Source: Oscillospiraceae bacterium Zagget12
GTDB taxonomy: Bacteria; Bacillota; Clostridia; UBA1381
Length of the DNA: 64,000 nt
Direction of reading: 5' to 3'
NCBI GenBank assembly: GCA_001941225.1
Contig: MSHM01000032.1
Coordinates: 40,591-104,590, forward strand
Below the pieces are notes generated by a model. It made no database searches, had not been told where the DNA came from, and worked only from the letters and a program-made list of their open reading frames with translations. Below, piece by piece: positions 44,178 to 53,359 of the stretch; the first letter of the stretch is position 1, and the number at the start of each line of letters is the position of its first letter. The position numbers and the translations under genes are program-made.

Positions 44178-46109
44178 ATGGGACTTACATTAACCGAAAA
44201 AATATTATCCGCTCATCTTGTTGAAGGCGAGATGATAAAAGGCAGTGAAATCGGTATCAGAATTGACCAGACACTTACTCAGGACGCCACGGGAACAATG
44301 GCATATCTTGAATTTGAGGCAATGGGCGTACCCAGAGTAAAGACGGAACGTTCGGTAGCATATATTGACCATAACACCTTGCAGAGCGGCTTTGAAAATG
44401 CGGACGACCACAGATTTATCGGCAGTGTCTGCAAAAAGCACGGCATATATTTCTCAAGACCGGGTAACGGCATCTGTCACCAGGTGCATCTTGAGCGTTT
44501 CGGTATTCCGGGCAAAACTCTTATAGGCTCGGACAGCCATACGCCGACGGGCGGCGGCATCGGTATGATAGCAATCGGCGCGGGCGGTATGGACGTCGCT
44601 GTGGCAATGGGCGGCGGAACATATTATATTACCTGCCCTAAGGTGGTAAAGGTAAATCTTACCGGAAAACTTCAGCCGTGGGTTGCCGCAAAGGACGTAA
44701 TTCTTGAGGTGCTGAAAAGACTTTCCGTTAAGGGAGGAGTCGGCAAGGTAATTGAATACTGCGGAGAGGGCGTAAAGACGCTTTCCGTTCCGGAAAGAGC
44801 CACTATCACAAATATGGGCGCGGAGCTTGGCGCTACAACGTCAATATTCCCGTCCGACGAAACAACACGCGGATTCCTTAAAGCGCAGGGCAGGGAACAG
44901 GATTATACGCCTCTGTGCGCCGACGCGGACGCTGTATATGATGAAATTGTGGAAATAGATTTAAGCTCACTTGAGCCGCTTGCGGCTTGTCCTCATTCGC
45001 CGGACAATGTTAAATCGATTAAGGAGCTTGAGGGTCAAAAAATCGACCAGGTTTGTATAGGCTCATGCACAAACTCATCTCTTTTGGATATGCTTAAGGT
45101 TGCGCATATTCTAAAGGGCAAGACGGTTCATCCCGATGTGTCGCTGTCAATCGCTCCCGGCTCCAAGCAGGTGCTTAATATTCTTGCGAACAACGGCGCG
45201 CTTGCCGCAATGATAGACGCCGGCGCGAGAATTCTCGAAAGCGCGTGCGGTCCGTGTATCGGTATGGGTCAATCACCCAATTCAAAGGGTATATCGCTTA
45301 GAACCTTTAACAGAAACTTTGAGGGACGCAGCGGCACAAAGGACGGTCAAATTTATCTTGTTTCGCCCGAAACAGCTGCCGTTTCGGCGCTTACGGGCGT
45401 ATTTACGGACCCGAGAAGTCTTGGCGCTGCCGCGGATATTACACTGCCTGATACGTTTACGATAAACGACAATATGATTGTTCCTCCGGTTGCCGCGGAG
45501 GATATGGGCAGCGTTGAGGTGCTCAGAGGTCCCAACATCAAGCCGTTCCCAGTATCCGAGCCTCTTGCGGAAACAATAGACGCAAAATGCTCGTTAAAGG
45601 TTGGCGACAATATCACAACAGACCATATTATGCCCGCCGGAGCTAAAATTCTTCCGCTGCGCTCAAATATTCCCAAGGTTTCGGAGTATTGCTTTGCGGT
45701 GTGTGATGAAAAATTCCACGACAGAGCGCTTGAAATGGGCAAGAGTATAATAATAGGCGGTTCCAACTATGGTCAAGGCTCTTCGAGAGAGCACGCGGCG
45801 CTTGCGCCTCTTTATCTCGGAGTTAAGGCGGTAATTGTTAAATCATTCGCAAGAATACATATGGCTAACCTGATAAACGCGGGTATTGTGCCTATGACAT
45901 TTGCCGATGAGGCTGATTATGACAGGATAGACCAGCTTGACGAGCTTAAAATCGAAAACGTCGGCAAGCAGATTTCCGAGGGCAATATCGTTAAAGTAAC
46001 AAATGTTACAAAGAACTTTGACTTTGACGTTAAGGTTGACCTATCTGAGCGTCAAAAGGAAATGCTTTACGCGGGCGGACTTCTTAATTATACAAAGCAA
46101 AACTCATAA
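44178..46109 (+). CDS. Aconitate hydratase
   Basis: This 643-residue single-chain Fe-S hydro-lyase isomerises citrate and isocitrate. Cluster-ligand cysteines are in CIGSCTNSS and ACGPCIGMGQSP. The swivel domain carries GGSNYGQGSSREHAAL near the C-terminus. The size fits the shorter aconitase group of anaerobes rather than the 900-residue AcnA; homoaconitase is the alternative reading. It stands alone between its promoter and terminator, and no citrate synthase or isocitrate dehydrogenase gene is adjacent. A TACGGAGGG ribosome-binding site precedes the ATG. Confidence 0.9.
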   Translation: MGLTLTEKILSAHLVEGEMIKGSEIGIRIDQTLTQDATGTMAYLEFEAMGVPRVKTERSVAYIDHNTLQSGFENADDHRFIGSVCKKHGIYFSRPGNGICHQVHLERFGIPGKTLIGSDSHTPTGGGIGMIAIGAGGMDVAVAMGGGTYYITCPKVVKVNLTGKLQPWVAAKDVILEVLKRLSVKGGVGKVIEYCGEGVKTLSVPERATITNMGAELGATTSIFPSDETTRGFLKAQGREQDYTPLCADADAVYDEIVEIDLSSLEPLAACPHSPDNVKSIKELEGQKIDQVCIGSCTNSSLLDMLKVAHILKGKTVHPDVSLSIAPGSKQVLNILANNGALAAMIDAGARILESACGPCIGMGQSPNSKGISLRTFNRNFEGRSGTKDGQIYLVSPETAAVSALTGVFTDPRSLGAAADITLPDTFTINDNMIVPPVAAEDMGSVEVLRGPNIKPFPVSEPLAETIDAKCSLKVGDNITTDHIMPAGAKILPLRSNIPKVSEYCFAVCDEKFHDRALEMGKSIIIGGSNYGQGSSREHAALAPLYLGVKAVIVKSFARIHMANLINAGIVPMTFADEADYDRIDQLDELKIENVGKQISEGNIVKVTNVTKNFDFDVKVDLSERQKEMLYAGGLLNYTKQNS

Positions 46110-46117
46110 ATATAAAA

Positions 46118-46149
46118 TGCGGTTCGGAGCAGTCCGAGCCGTATTTTTA
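46118..46149 (+). terminator. Terminator after the aconitase gene
   Basis: ATGCGG-T-TCGGA pairs with TCCGA-G-CCGTAT around GCAG, followed by five T. Confidence 0.82.
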
Positions 46150-46173
46150 TTGCAAAAATGAAATAAAAGGTAC

Positions 46174-46202
46174 TGTACAAACCTTGTGAAATATGGTATA
46201 AT
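46174..46202 (+). promoter_or_regulatory. Promoter of rex with overlapping Rex half-site
   Basis: TGTACA (46174-46179), 17 bases, TATAAT (46197-46202). The spacer contains TTGTGAA (46184-46190), a perfect half of the Rex box TTGTGAA-N4-TTCACAA; the other half is poor. Rex may weakly control its own gene. Confidence 0.5.
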
Positions 46203-46224
46203 AACTACTATATAACCTATGCAG

Positions 46225-46262
46225 GCTCCGTTTCAAGCGGGCTTGACGGAGCGGCAGCTCCG
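46225..46262 (+). promoter_or_regulatory. Mutually exclusive hairpins in the rex leader
   Basis: GCTCCG-TT-TCAAG pairs with CTTGA-CGGAGC (46225-46252). The same CGGAGC (46247-46252) can instead pair with GCTCCG (46257-46262) around GGCA. The two structures exclude each other. The rex start codon is 29 bases downstream. Confidence 0.5.
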
Positions 46263-46290
46263 ATTTAAATTAACAAGGGGTATACAAAAA

Positions 46291-46923
46291 ATGAGCGAGA
46301 ATATTAAAAAAGTACCGGCGGTTGTGGTTAAGCGGCTGCCGAGGTATTACAGGTATCTCGGAGAACTGATGAAACAGGGGATAAAGAGGATTTCATCAAA
46401 CGCGCTTAGCGTCAAAATGAATGTTACGGCATCGCAGATACGGCAGGATTTTAACTATTTCGGCGGTTTCGGACAGCAGGGCTACGGGTATAACGTAGAG
46501 CATCTCCACAGTGAAATCGGTGAAATCCTCGGATTAAACGACGGCGATACTACTGTAATAGTAGGCGCGGGAAACCTCGGCAGAGCGCTGGCAAGCCACA
46601 ATACCTTTGAAAAACGCGGATTTAAGCTTATAGGTATCTTTGACAATGACGAAAGCATAATAGGCACCGAAATCAACGGCATAGAGGTTATGTCGGTTGA
46701 TGACCTGGAGGATTTTCTCCACGCGAACAGGGTTGATATAGGAATACTCACAGTCCCCAAAGCGGCGGTTGTTGAAACGGCGGAGAGGCTTGTTAAATGC
46801 GGAGTCAAGGGCCTTATGAACTTCTCATATACAGAGCTTAATTTCGATAAAAAGGTGGCGGTGGAAAACGTCCATCTGTCAGACCCGCTTATGACGCTGT
46901 CATATAAGATAAAACAAAAATAA
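46291..46923 (+). CDS. rex: Redox-sensing transcriptional repressor Rex
   Basis: The 210-residue repressor has an N-terminal winged helix (about 1-80; VKRLPRYYRYLGEL and QIRQDFNYFGGFGQQGYGY) and a Rossmann domain with VGAGNLGRAL that senses the NADH/NAD ratio. Rex represses fermentation and respiration genes when NAD+ is high. The start at 46291 follows AAGGGG by ten bases and gives the normal family N-terminus; a longer frame from 46219 only reads through the structured leader. A leader-element copy follows eight bases after the stop. Confidence 0.94.
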   Translation: MSENIKKVPAVVVKRLPRYYRYLGELMKQGIKRISSNALSVKMNVTASQIRQDFNYFGGFGQQGYGYNVEHLHSEIGEILGLNDGDTTVIVGAGNLGRALASHNTFEKRGFKLIGIFDNDESIIGTEINGIEVMSVDDLEDFLHANRVDIGILTVPKAAVVETAERLVKCGVKGLMNFSYTELNFDKKVAVENVHLSDPLMTLSYKIKQK

Positions 46924-46930
46924 GAAATTT

Positions 46931-47008
46931 AACGCGAAAAATAAGTCATACTTCTTTTCCGCGTTATGATTTGTGCCGCCGCAGCGCGGCAGAATGGAGA
47001 TTAAAATG
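46931..47008 (+). repeat. Dispersed two-hairpin leader element, copy 2
   Basis: Arms AACGCGAAAAATAAG (46931-46945) and CTTCTTTTCCGCGTT (46951-46965) pair with two mismatches around a five-base loop, the most compact copy. TGCCGC and GCGGCA (46974-46979 and 46986-46991) form the second hairpin. GGAG and the ATG at 47006 follow. It is nearly identical to copies 1 and 3. Confidence 0.75.
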
Positions 47009-47821
47009 AAAGTCATTGCATTTGTAGGTCCGAGCGGTACGGGGAAAAGCTATAGGAGCGTTATGGTGTCGCAGCAATACGGCGCCGACGCCATTATAGA
47101 CGACGGGCTGCTTATTTCTCACGGCAAGGTTATCGCGGGAACATCGGCAAAAAGAGAACCCACCAAAATCGCGTCTGTTAAGCACGCGCTTTTTATGCGC
47201 TCTTATCAGGTAGACGACGCGCGACGCGCGTTGAAAAGGTACAATATTCAATGCCTGATGATTTTGGGAACCTCCGACGGAATGGTAAATAAAATCGCCA
47301 AAAATATCGGTGTGGGAGATATTGAGCAAATCATTCGCATTGAGGACGTGGCAAGCAGGGAAGAGATGAATATGGCGCTGAGAATGCGCTCTGTAGAGGG
47401 TAAGCACGTTATACCGGTGCCGACATTTGAGATAAAAAAAGAGTTTTCCGGATTTTTTATCCACCCGCTGCGCAGATTTCAGAAAAATCTCGATAAAGAA
47501 GTGGACACCGCCGAGGCGGACAAGTCCATTGTACGTCCGACCTTCAGTTATATGGGCGATTACACTCTCTCGGATAACGTAATTAACGAAATCGCAATAC
47601 ACGAGGCGAACAAAATAGAATTTATGGAAAAGGTTGTTCATATAAATCTTCGCAAAACGGGACACGGCGTACATATTGATATGACGGTCATTTTAAAATA
47701 CGGCTGCGAAATTTTTGACGTATGCAGAAAAATACAGCTTGCCGTTATAGATAATGTGGAAAAATATACATCGGTAAACGCAAGACGCGTAAATATACTT
47801 GTAAAAAATCTAATCAAATAA
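47006..47821 (+). CDS. P-loop ATPase with C-terminal Asp23-like domain
   Basis: The 271-residue protein begins with a nucleotide-binding P-loop GPSGTGKS (residues 8-15). The C-terminal 70 residues resemble an Asp23/Gls24 (DUF322) domain: FMEKVVHINL, ILKYGCEIFDVCRKIQLAVIDNVEK and VNARRVNILV follow its strand-helix pattern. The middle region is not recognised. Such a combination suggests an ATP-driven partner of cell-envelope or stress scaffolds; this is an inference. The start at 47006 is six bases after GGAG in a leader-element copy; the longer frame from 46973 reads the leader. A hairpin follows at 47820-47840. Confidence 0.72.
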   Translation: MKVIAFVGPSGTGKSYRSVMVSQQYGADAIIDDGLLISHGKVIAGTSAKREPTKIASVKHALFMRSYQVDDARRALKRYNIQCLMILGTSDGMVNKIAKNIGVGDIEQIIRIEDVASREEMNMALRMRSVEGKHVIPVPTFEIKKEFSGFFIHPLRRFQKNLDKEVDTAEADKSIVRPTFSYMGDYTLSDNVINEIAIHEANKIEFMEKVVHINLRKTGHGVHIDMTVILKYGCEIFDVCRKIQLAVIDNVEKYTSVNARRVNILVKNLIK

Positions 47822-47840
47822 TCGGTGTAATTCACCGATT
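47820..47840 (+). terminator. Small hairpin before uvrB
   Basis: AATCGGTG/CACCGATT with a five-base loop; there is no T-run, so any termination is weak. Confidence 0.45.
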
Positions 47841-47864
47841 AATATATGAAAGAGGGAAAGCCTA

Positions 47865-49826
47865 ATGGACAAATTTGAACTTGTTTCAGAGTTTGAGCCG
47901 CAAGGCGACCAGCCGGAGGCTATTCAAACTCTTGCAGACGGAATTGAAAAAGGCGAAAAATTCCAGACATTGCTCGGCGTAACGGGAAGTGGAAAGACCT
48001 TTACCATGGCAAATGTAATAGCACGGGTGAACAAGCCGACAATCGTGCTTGCCCATAATAAGACGCTGGCAGCTCAGCTGTGCAGTGAATTTAAGGAGTT
48101 TTTCCCGAACAACTGCGTTGAATTTTTTGTGTCGTACTATGACTATTATCAGCCTGAGGCGTATATACCTCAGTCGGATACCTTCATTGAAAAAAACGCG
48201 ATGACCAATGAAGAAATAGATAAACTCCGTCACAGTGCCACCTTTGCCCTGCTTGAGCGCAAGGACGTTATAATAGTCGCGAGCGTATCCTGCATATACG
48301 GCTTGGGCGATCCGGAGGACTATAAAAATCTTATGCTATCCCTCCGCGTCGGAATGGAGCGCGACAGGGACGAGCTTTTAAAAAAGCTTGTCGCTATGCA
48401 ATATGAGCGCAACGATATTAACTTTGTCAGAAACAAATTCAGAGTACGCGGAGATGTTGTTGAAATATTCCCGTCAAATAACGGCGAAAATGCCATTAGG
48501 GTAGAATTTTTCGGCGATGAAATCGAGCGTATATGCGAGGTCAACGTCGTGACCGGCGAGATTGTGGGCGTAAGACAGCACGCGGTAATTTCACCGGCGT
48601 CGCACTACGTCACAACCGATGAAAAAATGCGTATCGCAATGGCGGGTATAGAGGCTGAAATGCGCGAACAGGTAAAATATTTTAAGGAACGCGATTTGCT
48701 TATCGAGGCGCAGAGAATTGAGCAGCGCACTCTCTATGACCTCGAAATGATGCAGGAAATAGGATTTTGCCAGGGCATAGAAAACTATTCAAGGCATATA
48801 AGCGGACGCGCGCCGGGCAGCGCGCCATATACCTTGCTCGATTATTTCCCCGAGGACTACTTGATGATAATAGACGAGTCGCACGTTACCGTGCCGCAGG
48901 TGCGGGCTATGTATAACGGCGACAGAGCCAGAAAGGAAACGCTTATAAAATACGGCTTTCGTCTGCCCAGTGCGGCTGATAACAGACCTCTTAAATTTGA
49001 GGAATTTGAACAAAGGCTCAATCAAGTAATATTCACAAGTGCCACTCCGTCCGATTACGAAAAAGAACATTCCACCGTAATCGCCGAGCAGGTGCTGCGT
49101 CCCACAGGTCTGCTTGACCCAGAAATATTCATAAGACCGACGGAAAATCAGATTGATGATTTAATAAGCGAAATAAACAAGCGCACGGAAAAGGGGTTCA
49201 GAACGCTTGTCACAACGCTTACAAAGCGTATGGCGGAGGATTTAACCGATTATCTTACAGGCGTGGGCATCAGGGTGCGTTATATGCACTCGGACATAAC
49301 AACAATCGAGCGTACCGAAATTATAAAGGATTTGCGAACGGGCGAGTTTGACGCGCTTGTCGGAATAAATCTTCTGCGCGAGGGTCTTGATATTCCTGAG
49401 GTTGCGCTTGTCGCTATACTTGACGCGGATAAAGAGGGCTTTTTAAGAAGTGAAATGTCGCTTATTCAGACGATAGGCAGAGCCGCGCGAAACAGCGAGG
49501 GACAGGTTATAATGTACGCCGATACGATAACGAAGTCGATGCGCCGTGCTATTGACGAAACCGAACGCCGCCGCAAGATACAGCAAAAATACAACGAGGA
49601 ACACGGAATTGTTCCCAAAACGATAAAAAAAGATATACGCGATATTATCGAGTCGCTTAAGCCTTTGGATACCGAGGAAAATCCGGAGGAAAATATTATT
49701 AATTACGAAAAGGTAATAGCCGAGTTGGAGGCTAAAATGATAAAAGCCGCCGATAACCTTGAATTTGAGGAGGCGGCTGCTCTACGCGACAGAATACGCA
49801 AATTAGAAAAGGAAATGAGTGGATAG
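47865..49826 (+). CDS. uvrB: Excinuclease ABC subunit UvrB
   Basis: The 653-residue helicase-like damage-verification subunit has Walker A GVTGSGKT at 38-45, [10 protein letters not shown] (beta-hairpin region near residue 92), DESHVT and QTIGRAARN. The C-terminal UVR motif (about 610-653) binds UvrC or UvrA. It acts in nucleotide excision repair with UvrA, encoded two genes downstream. GAGGGAAAG precedes the ATG. Confidence 0.96.
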   Translation: MDKFELVSEFEPQGDQPEAIQTLADGIEKGEKFQTLLGVTGSGKTFTMANVIARVNKPTIVLAHNKTLAAQLCSEFKEFFPNNCVEFFVSYYDYYQPEAYIPQSDTFIEKNAMTNEEIDKLRHSATFALLERKDVIIVASVSCIYGLGDPEDYKNLMLSLRVGMERDRDELLKKLVAMQYERNDINFVRNKFRVRGDVVEIFPSNNGENAIRVEFFGDEIERICEVNVVTGEIVGVRQHAVISPASHYVTTDEKMRIAMAGIEAEMREQVKYFKERDLLIEAQRIEQRTLYDLEMMQEIGFCQGIENYSRHISGRAPGSAPYTLLDYFPEDYLMIIDESHVTVPQVRAMYNGDRARKETLIKYGFRLPSAADNRPLKFEEFEQRLNQVIFTSATPSDYEKEHSTVIAEQVLRPTGLLDPEIFIRPTENQIDDLISEINKRTEKGFRTLVTTLTKRMAEDLTDYLTGVGIRVRYMHSDITTIERTEIIKDLRTGEFDALVGINLLREGLDIPEVALVAILDADKEGFLRSEMSLIQTIGRAARNSEGQVIMYADTITKSMRRAIDETERRRKIQQKYNEEHGIVPKTIKKDIRDIIESLKPLDTEENPEENIINYEKVIAELEAKMIKAADNLEFEEAAALRDRIRKLEKEMSG

Positions 49827-49828
49827 GT

Positions 49829-50209
49829 ATGACATCGGAACAGACAACGCAAATGATAAAAATAATATCCGAAAATATTCTCACGCCGATTATATATATG
49901 ATTGAGCATGAGGATATAGTGGATTTTATTTGTTTCTGCGACAGAAATATCACAATGCAGGAGATATATGACACCGAGCTTAAACTAAAGGACATTGTTG
50001 GTAAGGACGCCGAAATTATAGACATACGCGAATTCGTCGAGTCCGAAAGGCTCGACGTGATTAACCGCGCGGTTCTCATACATTCGGAGCACCCGCTGAT
50101 AGAAAAGGTTTTCGAGCAGTCAATGCTTGAGGATTTTAAAATAGCAATGGCGGAAAGAAAGGACGTGCTTGAACGTCATAAGGAGTCAGGCACGTGCTAT
50201 TTGCAATAG
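49829..50209 (+). CDS. Small protein between uvrB and uvrA, possibly nucleotidyltransferase-like
   Basis: I do not recognise this 126-residue protein with certainty. It is soluble, acidic and mixed alpha/beta. Parts such as [26 protein letters not shown] resemble the C-terminal half of minimal MNT-type nucleotidyltransferase folds, but no GSxxxGxxxxxSDxD active site is present. Its start lies two bases after the uvrB stop and it ends 11 bases before uvrA, so it is translated with the repair genes. Confidence 0.6.
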   Translation: MTSEQTTQMIKIISENILTPIIYMIEHEDIVDFICFCDRNITMQEIYDTELKLKDIVGKDAEIIDIREFVESERLDVINRAVLIHSEHPLIEKVFEQSMLEDFKIAMAERKDVLERHKESGTCYLQ

Positions 50210-50220
50210 GGGTAGGAATA

Positions 50221-53043
50221 ATGGAAAAAGACATAATAATTAAAGGTGCGAGGGAGCATAATCTGAAAAACATAGACGTAAAAATTCCGCGCGAAAAGCT
50301 TGTGGTGTTTACGGGTCTTTCCGGTTCCGGAAAATCCTCTCTCGCGTTCGATACAATTTACGCCGAGGGACAAAGACGATATGTGGAATCTCTTTCGTCA
50401 TATGCGAGAATGTTTTTGGGACAAATGGAAAAGCCGGACGTGGACTATATCGAGGGACTTTCTCCGGCGATAAGCATAGACCAAAAAACCACATCGAAAA
50501 ATCCGCGTTCAACAGTGGGTACGGTTACCGAGATTTACGACTATTTAAGACTGCTTTACGCGAGAATAGGCATACCACACTGCCCTAAATGCGGCAAGGT
50601 CGTCAAAAGACAGAGCATCGACCAGATAGTCGATGCCGTAATGTCGCTTGGTGAGGGTACCAAAATTCAGGTTTTGGCGCCGGTAATCCGCGGCAAAAAG
50701 GGCGAGCATAAAAAGGTTTTTGAACACGCGCGAAAAAGCGGATATGTTCGTGTAAAAGCCGATGGTATACAGTATGATTTAAGCGAAAGCATAGAATTAA
50801 GCAGAACACAAAAGCATAATGTGGAAATAATTATAGACAGACTGATTATACGCGACAATATAACTCAAAGGCTCACGGATTCTCTTGAAACGGCAATCTC
50901 GCTTACGGGCGATGTTGTGCTTGTGGAGGTGATAGGCGGCGAAATAATGTCGTTCAGTCAAAATTTCGCTTGTGATGACTGCGGAATAAGCCTCACGGAG
51001 CTTTCTCCGAGGCTGTTCTCCTTTAATAATCCTTACGGAGCTTGTTCTCACTGCGACGGCTTGGGCGCACTGCCCAAAATAGATCCCGCTCTTGTTGTTT
51101 CTGACGAGAATTTGAGCCTTATAGAGGGCGCTATAACCGCTACCGGTTGGGCAAACGCCTCAAAATCGGGCTCAACGGCGCATATGTGCTATACCGCGCT
51201 TGCCGAGCATTACGGGTTTGACGTAAATACTCCTTATAAGGATCTTCCCGATGATATTAAAAATATTGTCCTTTACGGTACGGGCACGGAAAAAATTGAC
51301 TTTAATTATGAGCGCGGTTACGGCGGCGGTTCATACTCCGCTCCGTTTGAGGGTATAATAAACAATCTTGAAAGAAGATACAATTCAAATACCTATGATT
51401 ATGTAAAGAATGATATTGAGCGTTATATAAATGATGTGACCTGCCCTAAGTGCCGCGGCGCAAGGCTCAGTGACGAGGTGCTTGCCGTTACCGTAAACGG
51501 TCTGAATATATATGAGCTTACAAGTATGTCGGTACGCAAGGAAATGGAATTTATTCAATCGCTTGAGCTTACGGAGCGTGAGCTTATGATTGCATCGCAG
51601 ATTATAAAGGAAATTAAGGCAAGACTTCAATTTTTGCTTGACGTGGGACTTGATTATCTTACGCTGTCGCGCTCGTCGGGTACGCTTTCGGGCGGCGAGG
51701 CTCAGCGAATACGTCTTGCCACGCAGATAGGCTCGGGACTTATGGGCGTGCTGTATATTCTTGACGAGCCGAGCATAGGACTGCATCAGCGCGATAATGA
51801 CAGACTTATAGGGACACTAAAGCATCTGAGAGATTTGGGCAATACCGTAATTGTTGTTGAGCATGATACAGACACTATGTACGCCGCCGATTACATTGTG
51901 GATATAGGTCCGGGCGCGGGTGTGAACGGCGGTGAGCTTGTGGGCGAGGGGACAGTAAAGGATATAATTAAGTCACCGCGCTCAATCACCGGAAAATATC
52001 TGAGCGGCGAGCTGAAAATCGAAGTGCCCTCCGAGCGCCGCAAGCCGACGGGCTGGCTTGAGATAAGGGGTGCAAAGGAAAATAATCTCAAGAATATCAA
52101 CGTGAAAATTCCCACGGGCGTTATGACCTGCGTCACCGGTGTTTCCGGCTCGGGCAAGTCCTCGCTTATTAATGAGATACTGTATAAAAAGCTTGCGCGC
52201 GTGCTGAACAGAGCCAGAACTCACGCGGGCGCGCACAAGGAAATCAAGGGCGTTGAACAGCTTGACAAAGTCATAGACATTAACCAGGCTCCGATAGGCA
52301 GAACGCCGCGTTCAAATCCCGCGACGTATACAAATCTCTTTAACGATATACGCGAGGTGTTCGCGTCAACCAACGAGGCAAAGGTGCGCGGCTATAAATC
52401 GGGACGATTCAGCTTTAATGTAAAGGGCGGACGCTGCGAGGCGTGCGCCGGCGACGGTATAAAAAAGATTGAGATGCATTTTCTTGCGGATATATATGTA
52501 CCGTGCGAGGTATGCAAGGGCAAGAGGTATAACCGCGAAACCCTTGAGGTCAAGTACAAGGGCAAAAATATTTATGAAGTGCTTGAAATGACGGTTGACG
52601 AGGCTGTCGAATTTTTCTCGAATATACAAAAAGTAAGACGCAAGCTCGAAACCTTGCAGGAGGTCGGACTCGGTTATATCAAGCTGGGACAAAGCTCCAC
52701 AACGCTTTCGGGCGGCGAGGCGCAAAGAGTTAAGCTTGCCACGGAGCTTTCGAGGAAAAGCACCGGCAAAACCATATATATTCTTGACGAGCCGACAACG
52801 GGACTTCATACCGCAGATGTACACAAGCTTACCGAGGTTCTTAATAAGCTTGTGGAGGGCGGAAATACCGTGGTTGTAATCGAGCATAATCTTGATGTTA
52901 TAAAGACCGCCGATTACATCATCGATATGGGTCCCGAGGGCGGAGATAACGGCGGCACGGTTATAGCCGCGGGAACTCCCGAGCAGGTTGCCGAGGTAAA
53001 GGATTCATATACCGGACAGTATCTCAAAAAAATGCTGAAATAA
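50221..53043 (+). CDS. uvrA: Excinuclease ABC subunit UvrA
   Basis: The 940-residue ABC-type damage sensor has two ATP-binding modules: Walker A GLSGSGKS (32-39) and GVSGSGKS in the second half, and signature [12 protein letters not shown] and [12 protein letters not shown]. Zinc-finger cysteine pairs are visible (CPKCGK, CDDC with CSHC, and CEACAG with CEVC). It loads UvrB at DNA lesions. The start at 50221 follows AGGGGTAGGA; a frame from 50194 has no ribosome-binding site. The thrS promoter begins five bases after its stop. Confidence 0.96.
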   Translation: MEKDIIIKGAREHNLKNIDVKIPREKLVVFTGLSGSGKSSLAFDTIYAEGQRRYVESLSSYARMFLGQMEKPDVDYIEGLSPAISIDQKTTSKNPRSTVGTVTEIYDYLRLLYARIGIPHCPKCGKVVKRQSIDQIVDAVMSLGEGTKIQVLAPVIRGKKGEHKKVFEHARKSGYVRVKADGIQYDLSESIELSRTQKHNVEIIIDRLIIRDNITQRLTDSLETAISLTGDVVLVEVIGGEIMSFSQNFACDDCGISLTELSPRLFSFNNPYGACSHCDGLGALPKIDPALVVSDENLSLIEGAITATGWANASKSGSTAHMCYTALAEHYGFDVNTPYKDLPDDIKNIVLYGTGTEKIDFNYERGYGGGSYSAPFEGIINNLERRYNSNTYDYVKNDIERYINDVTCPKCRGARLSDEVLAVTVNGLNIYELTSMSVRKEMEFIQSLELTERELMIASQIIKEIKARLQFLLDVGLDYLTLSRSSGTLSGGEAQRIRLATQIGSGLMGVLYILDEPSIGLHQRDNDRLIGTLKHLRDLGNTVIVVEHDTDTMYAADYIVDIGPGAGVNGGELVGEGTVKDIIKSPRSITGKYLSGELKIEVPSERRKPTGWLEIRGAKENNLKNINVKIPTGVMTCVTGVSGSGKSSLINEILYKKLARVLNRARTHAGAHKEIKGVEQLDKVIDINQAPIGRTPRSNPATYTNLFNDIREVFASTNEAKVRGYKSGRFSFNVKGGRCEACAGDGIKKIEMHFLADIYVPCEVCKGKRYNRETLEVKYKGKNIYEVLEMTVDEAVEFFSNIQKVRRKLETLQEVGLGYIKLGQSSTTLSGGEAQRVKLATELSRKSTGKTIYILDEPTTGLHTADVHKLTEVLNKLVEGGNTVVVIEHNLDVIKTADYIIDMGPEGGDNGGTVIAAGTPEQVAEVKDSYTGQYLKKMLK

Positions 53044-53047
53044 TTTC

Positions 53048-53076
53048 TTGACAAAGCAGAAAAACGGTGTTACAAT
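53048..53076 (+). promoter_or_regulatory. Promoter of thrS
   Basis: TTGACA (53048-53053), 17 bases, TACAAT (53071-53076), directly after uvrA. Confidence 0.8.
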
Positions 53077-53083
53077 ATATTAA

Positions 53084-53335
53084 AGCGATGATAAAGACAG
53101 TAGCTTTAGACAAAAACCACAAGAGAGAGAGCGCCACGGGCTGTAAGCGTTCTTTGGCGGGTTTAAAGCGAATACCACTTTTGAGCAGTATGCCGAACGG
53201 ATTTTTCTCATTAAGCATACCGTGTGCCTTACGAAACAAGGCTGAACTGAGTGACAATACATTTCGTATTGTAATTAGGGTGGAACCGTGTAAATTTATG
53301 CACCCCTAAGAGTATTCTTAGGGGTGCTTTTTATT
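53084..53335 (+). promoter_or_regulatory. T-box riboswitch, threonine-specific
   Basis: The leader has Stem I features (AGAGAGAG near 53123), a probable specifier ACC (53174-53176, a Thr codon) in GAATACCACTT, and the T-box AGGGTGGAACCGTG (53277-53290). A terminator GCACCCCTAAGA/TTCTTAGGGGTGC (53300-53327) with a T-run follows. Uncharged tRNA-Thr would favour the antiterminator and allow thrS expression. Confidence 0.93.
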
Positions 53336-53359
53336 TTCAGAAAGGAAAGGAATAATAAA

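Noticed and set aside
46219..46291. Longer N-terminus for Rex
   Set aside because: The added 24 residues are unlike Rex proteins and are encoded by the hairpin-forming leader.
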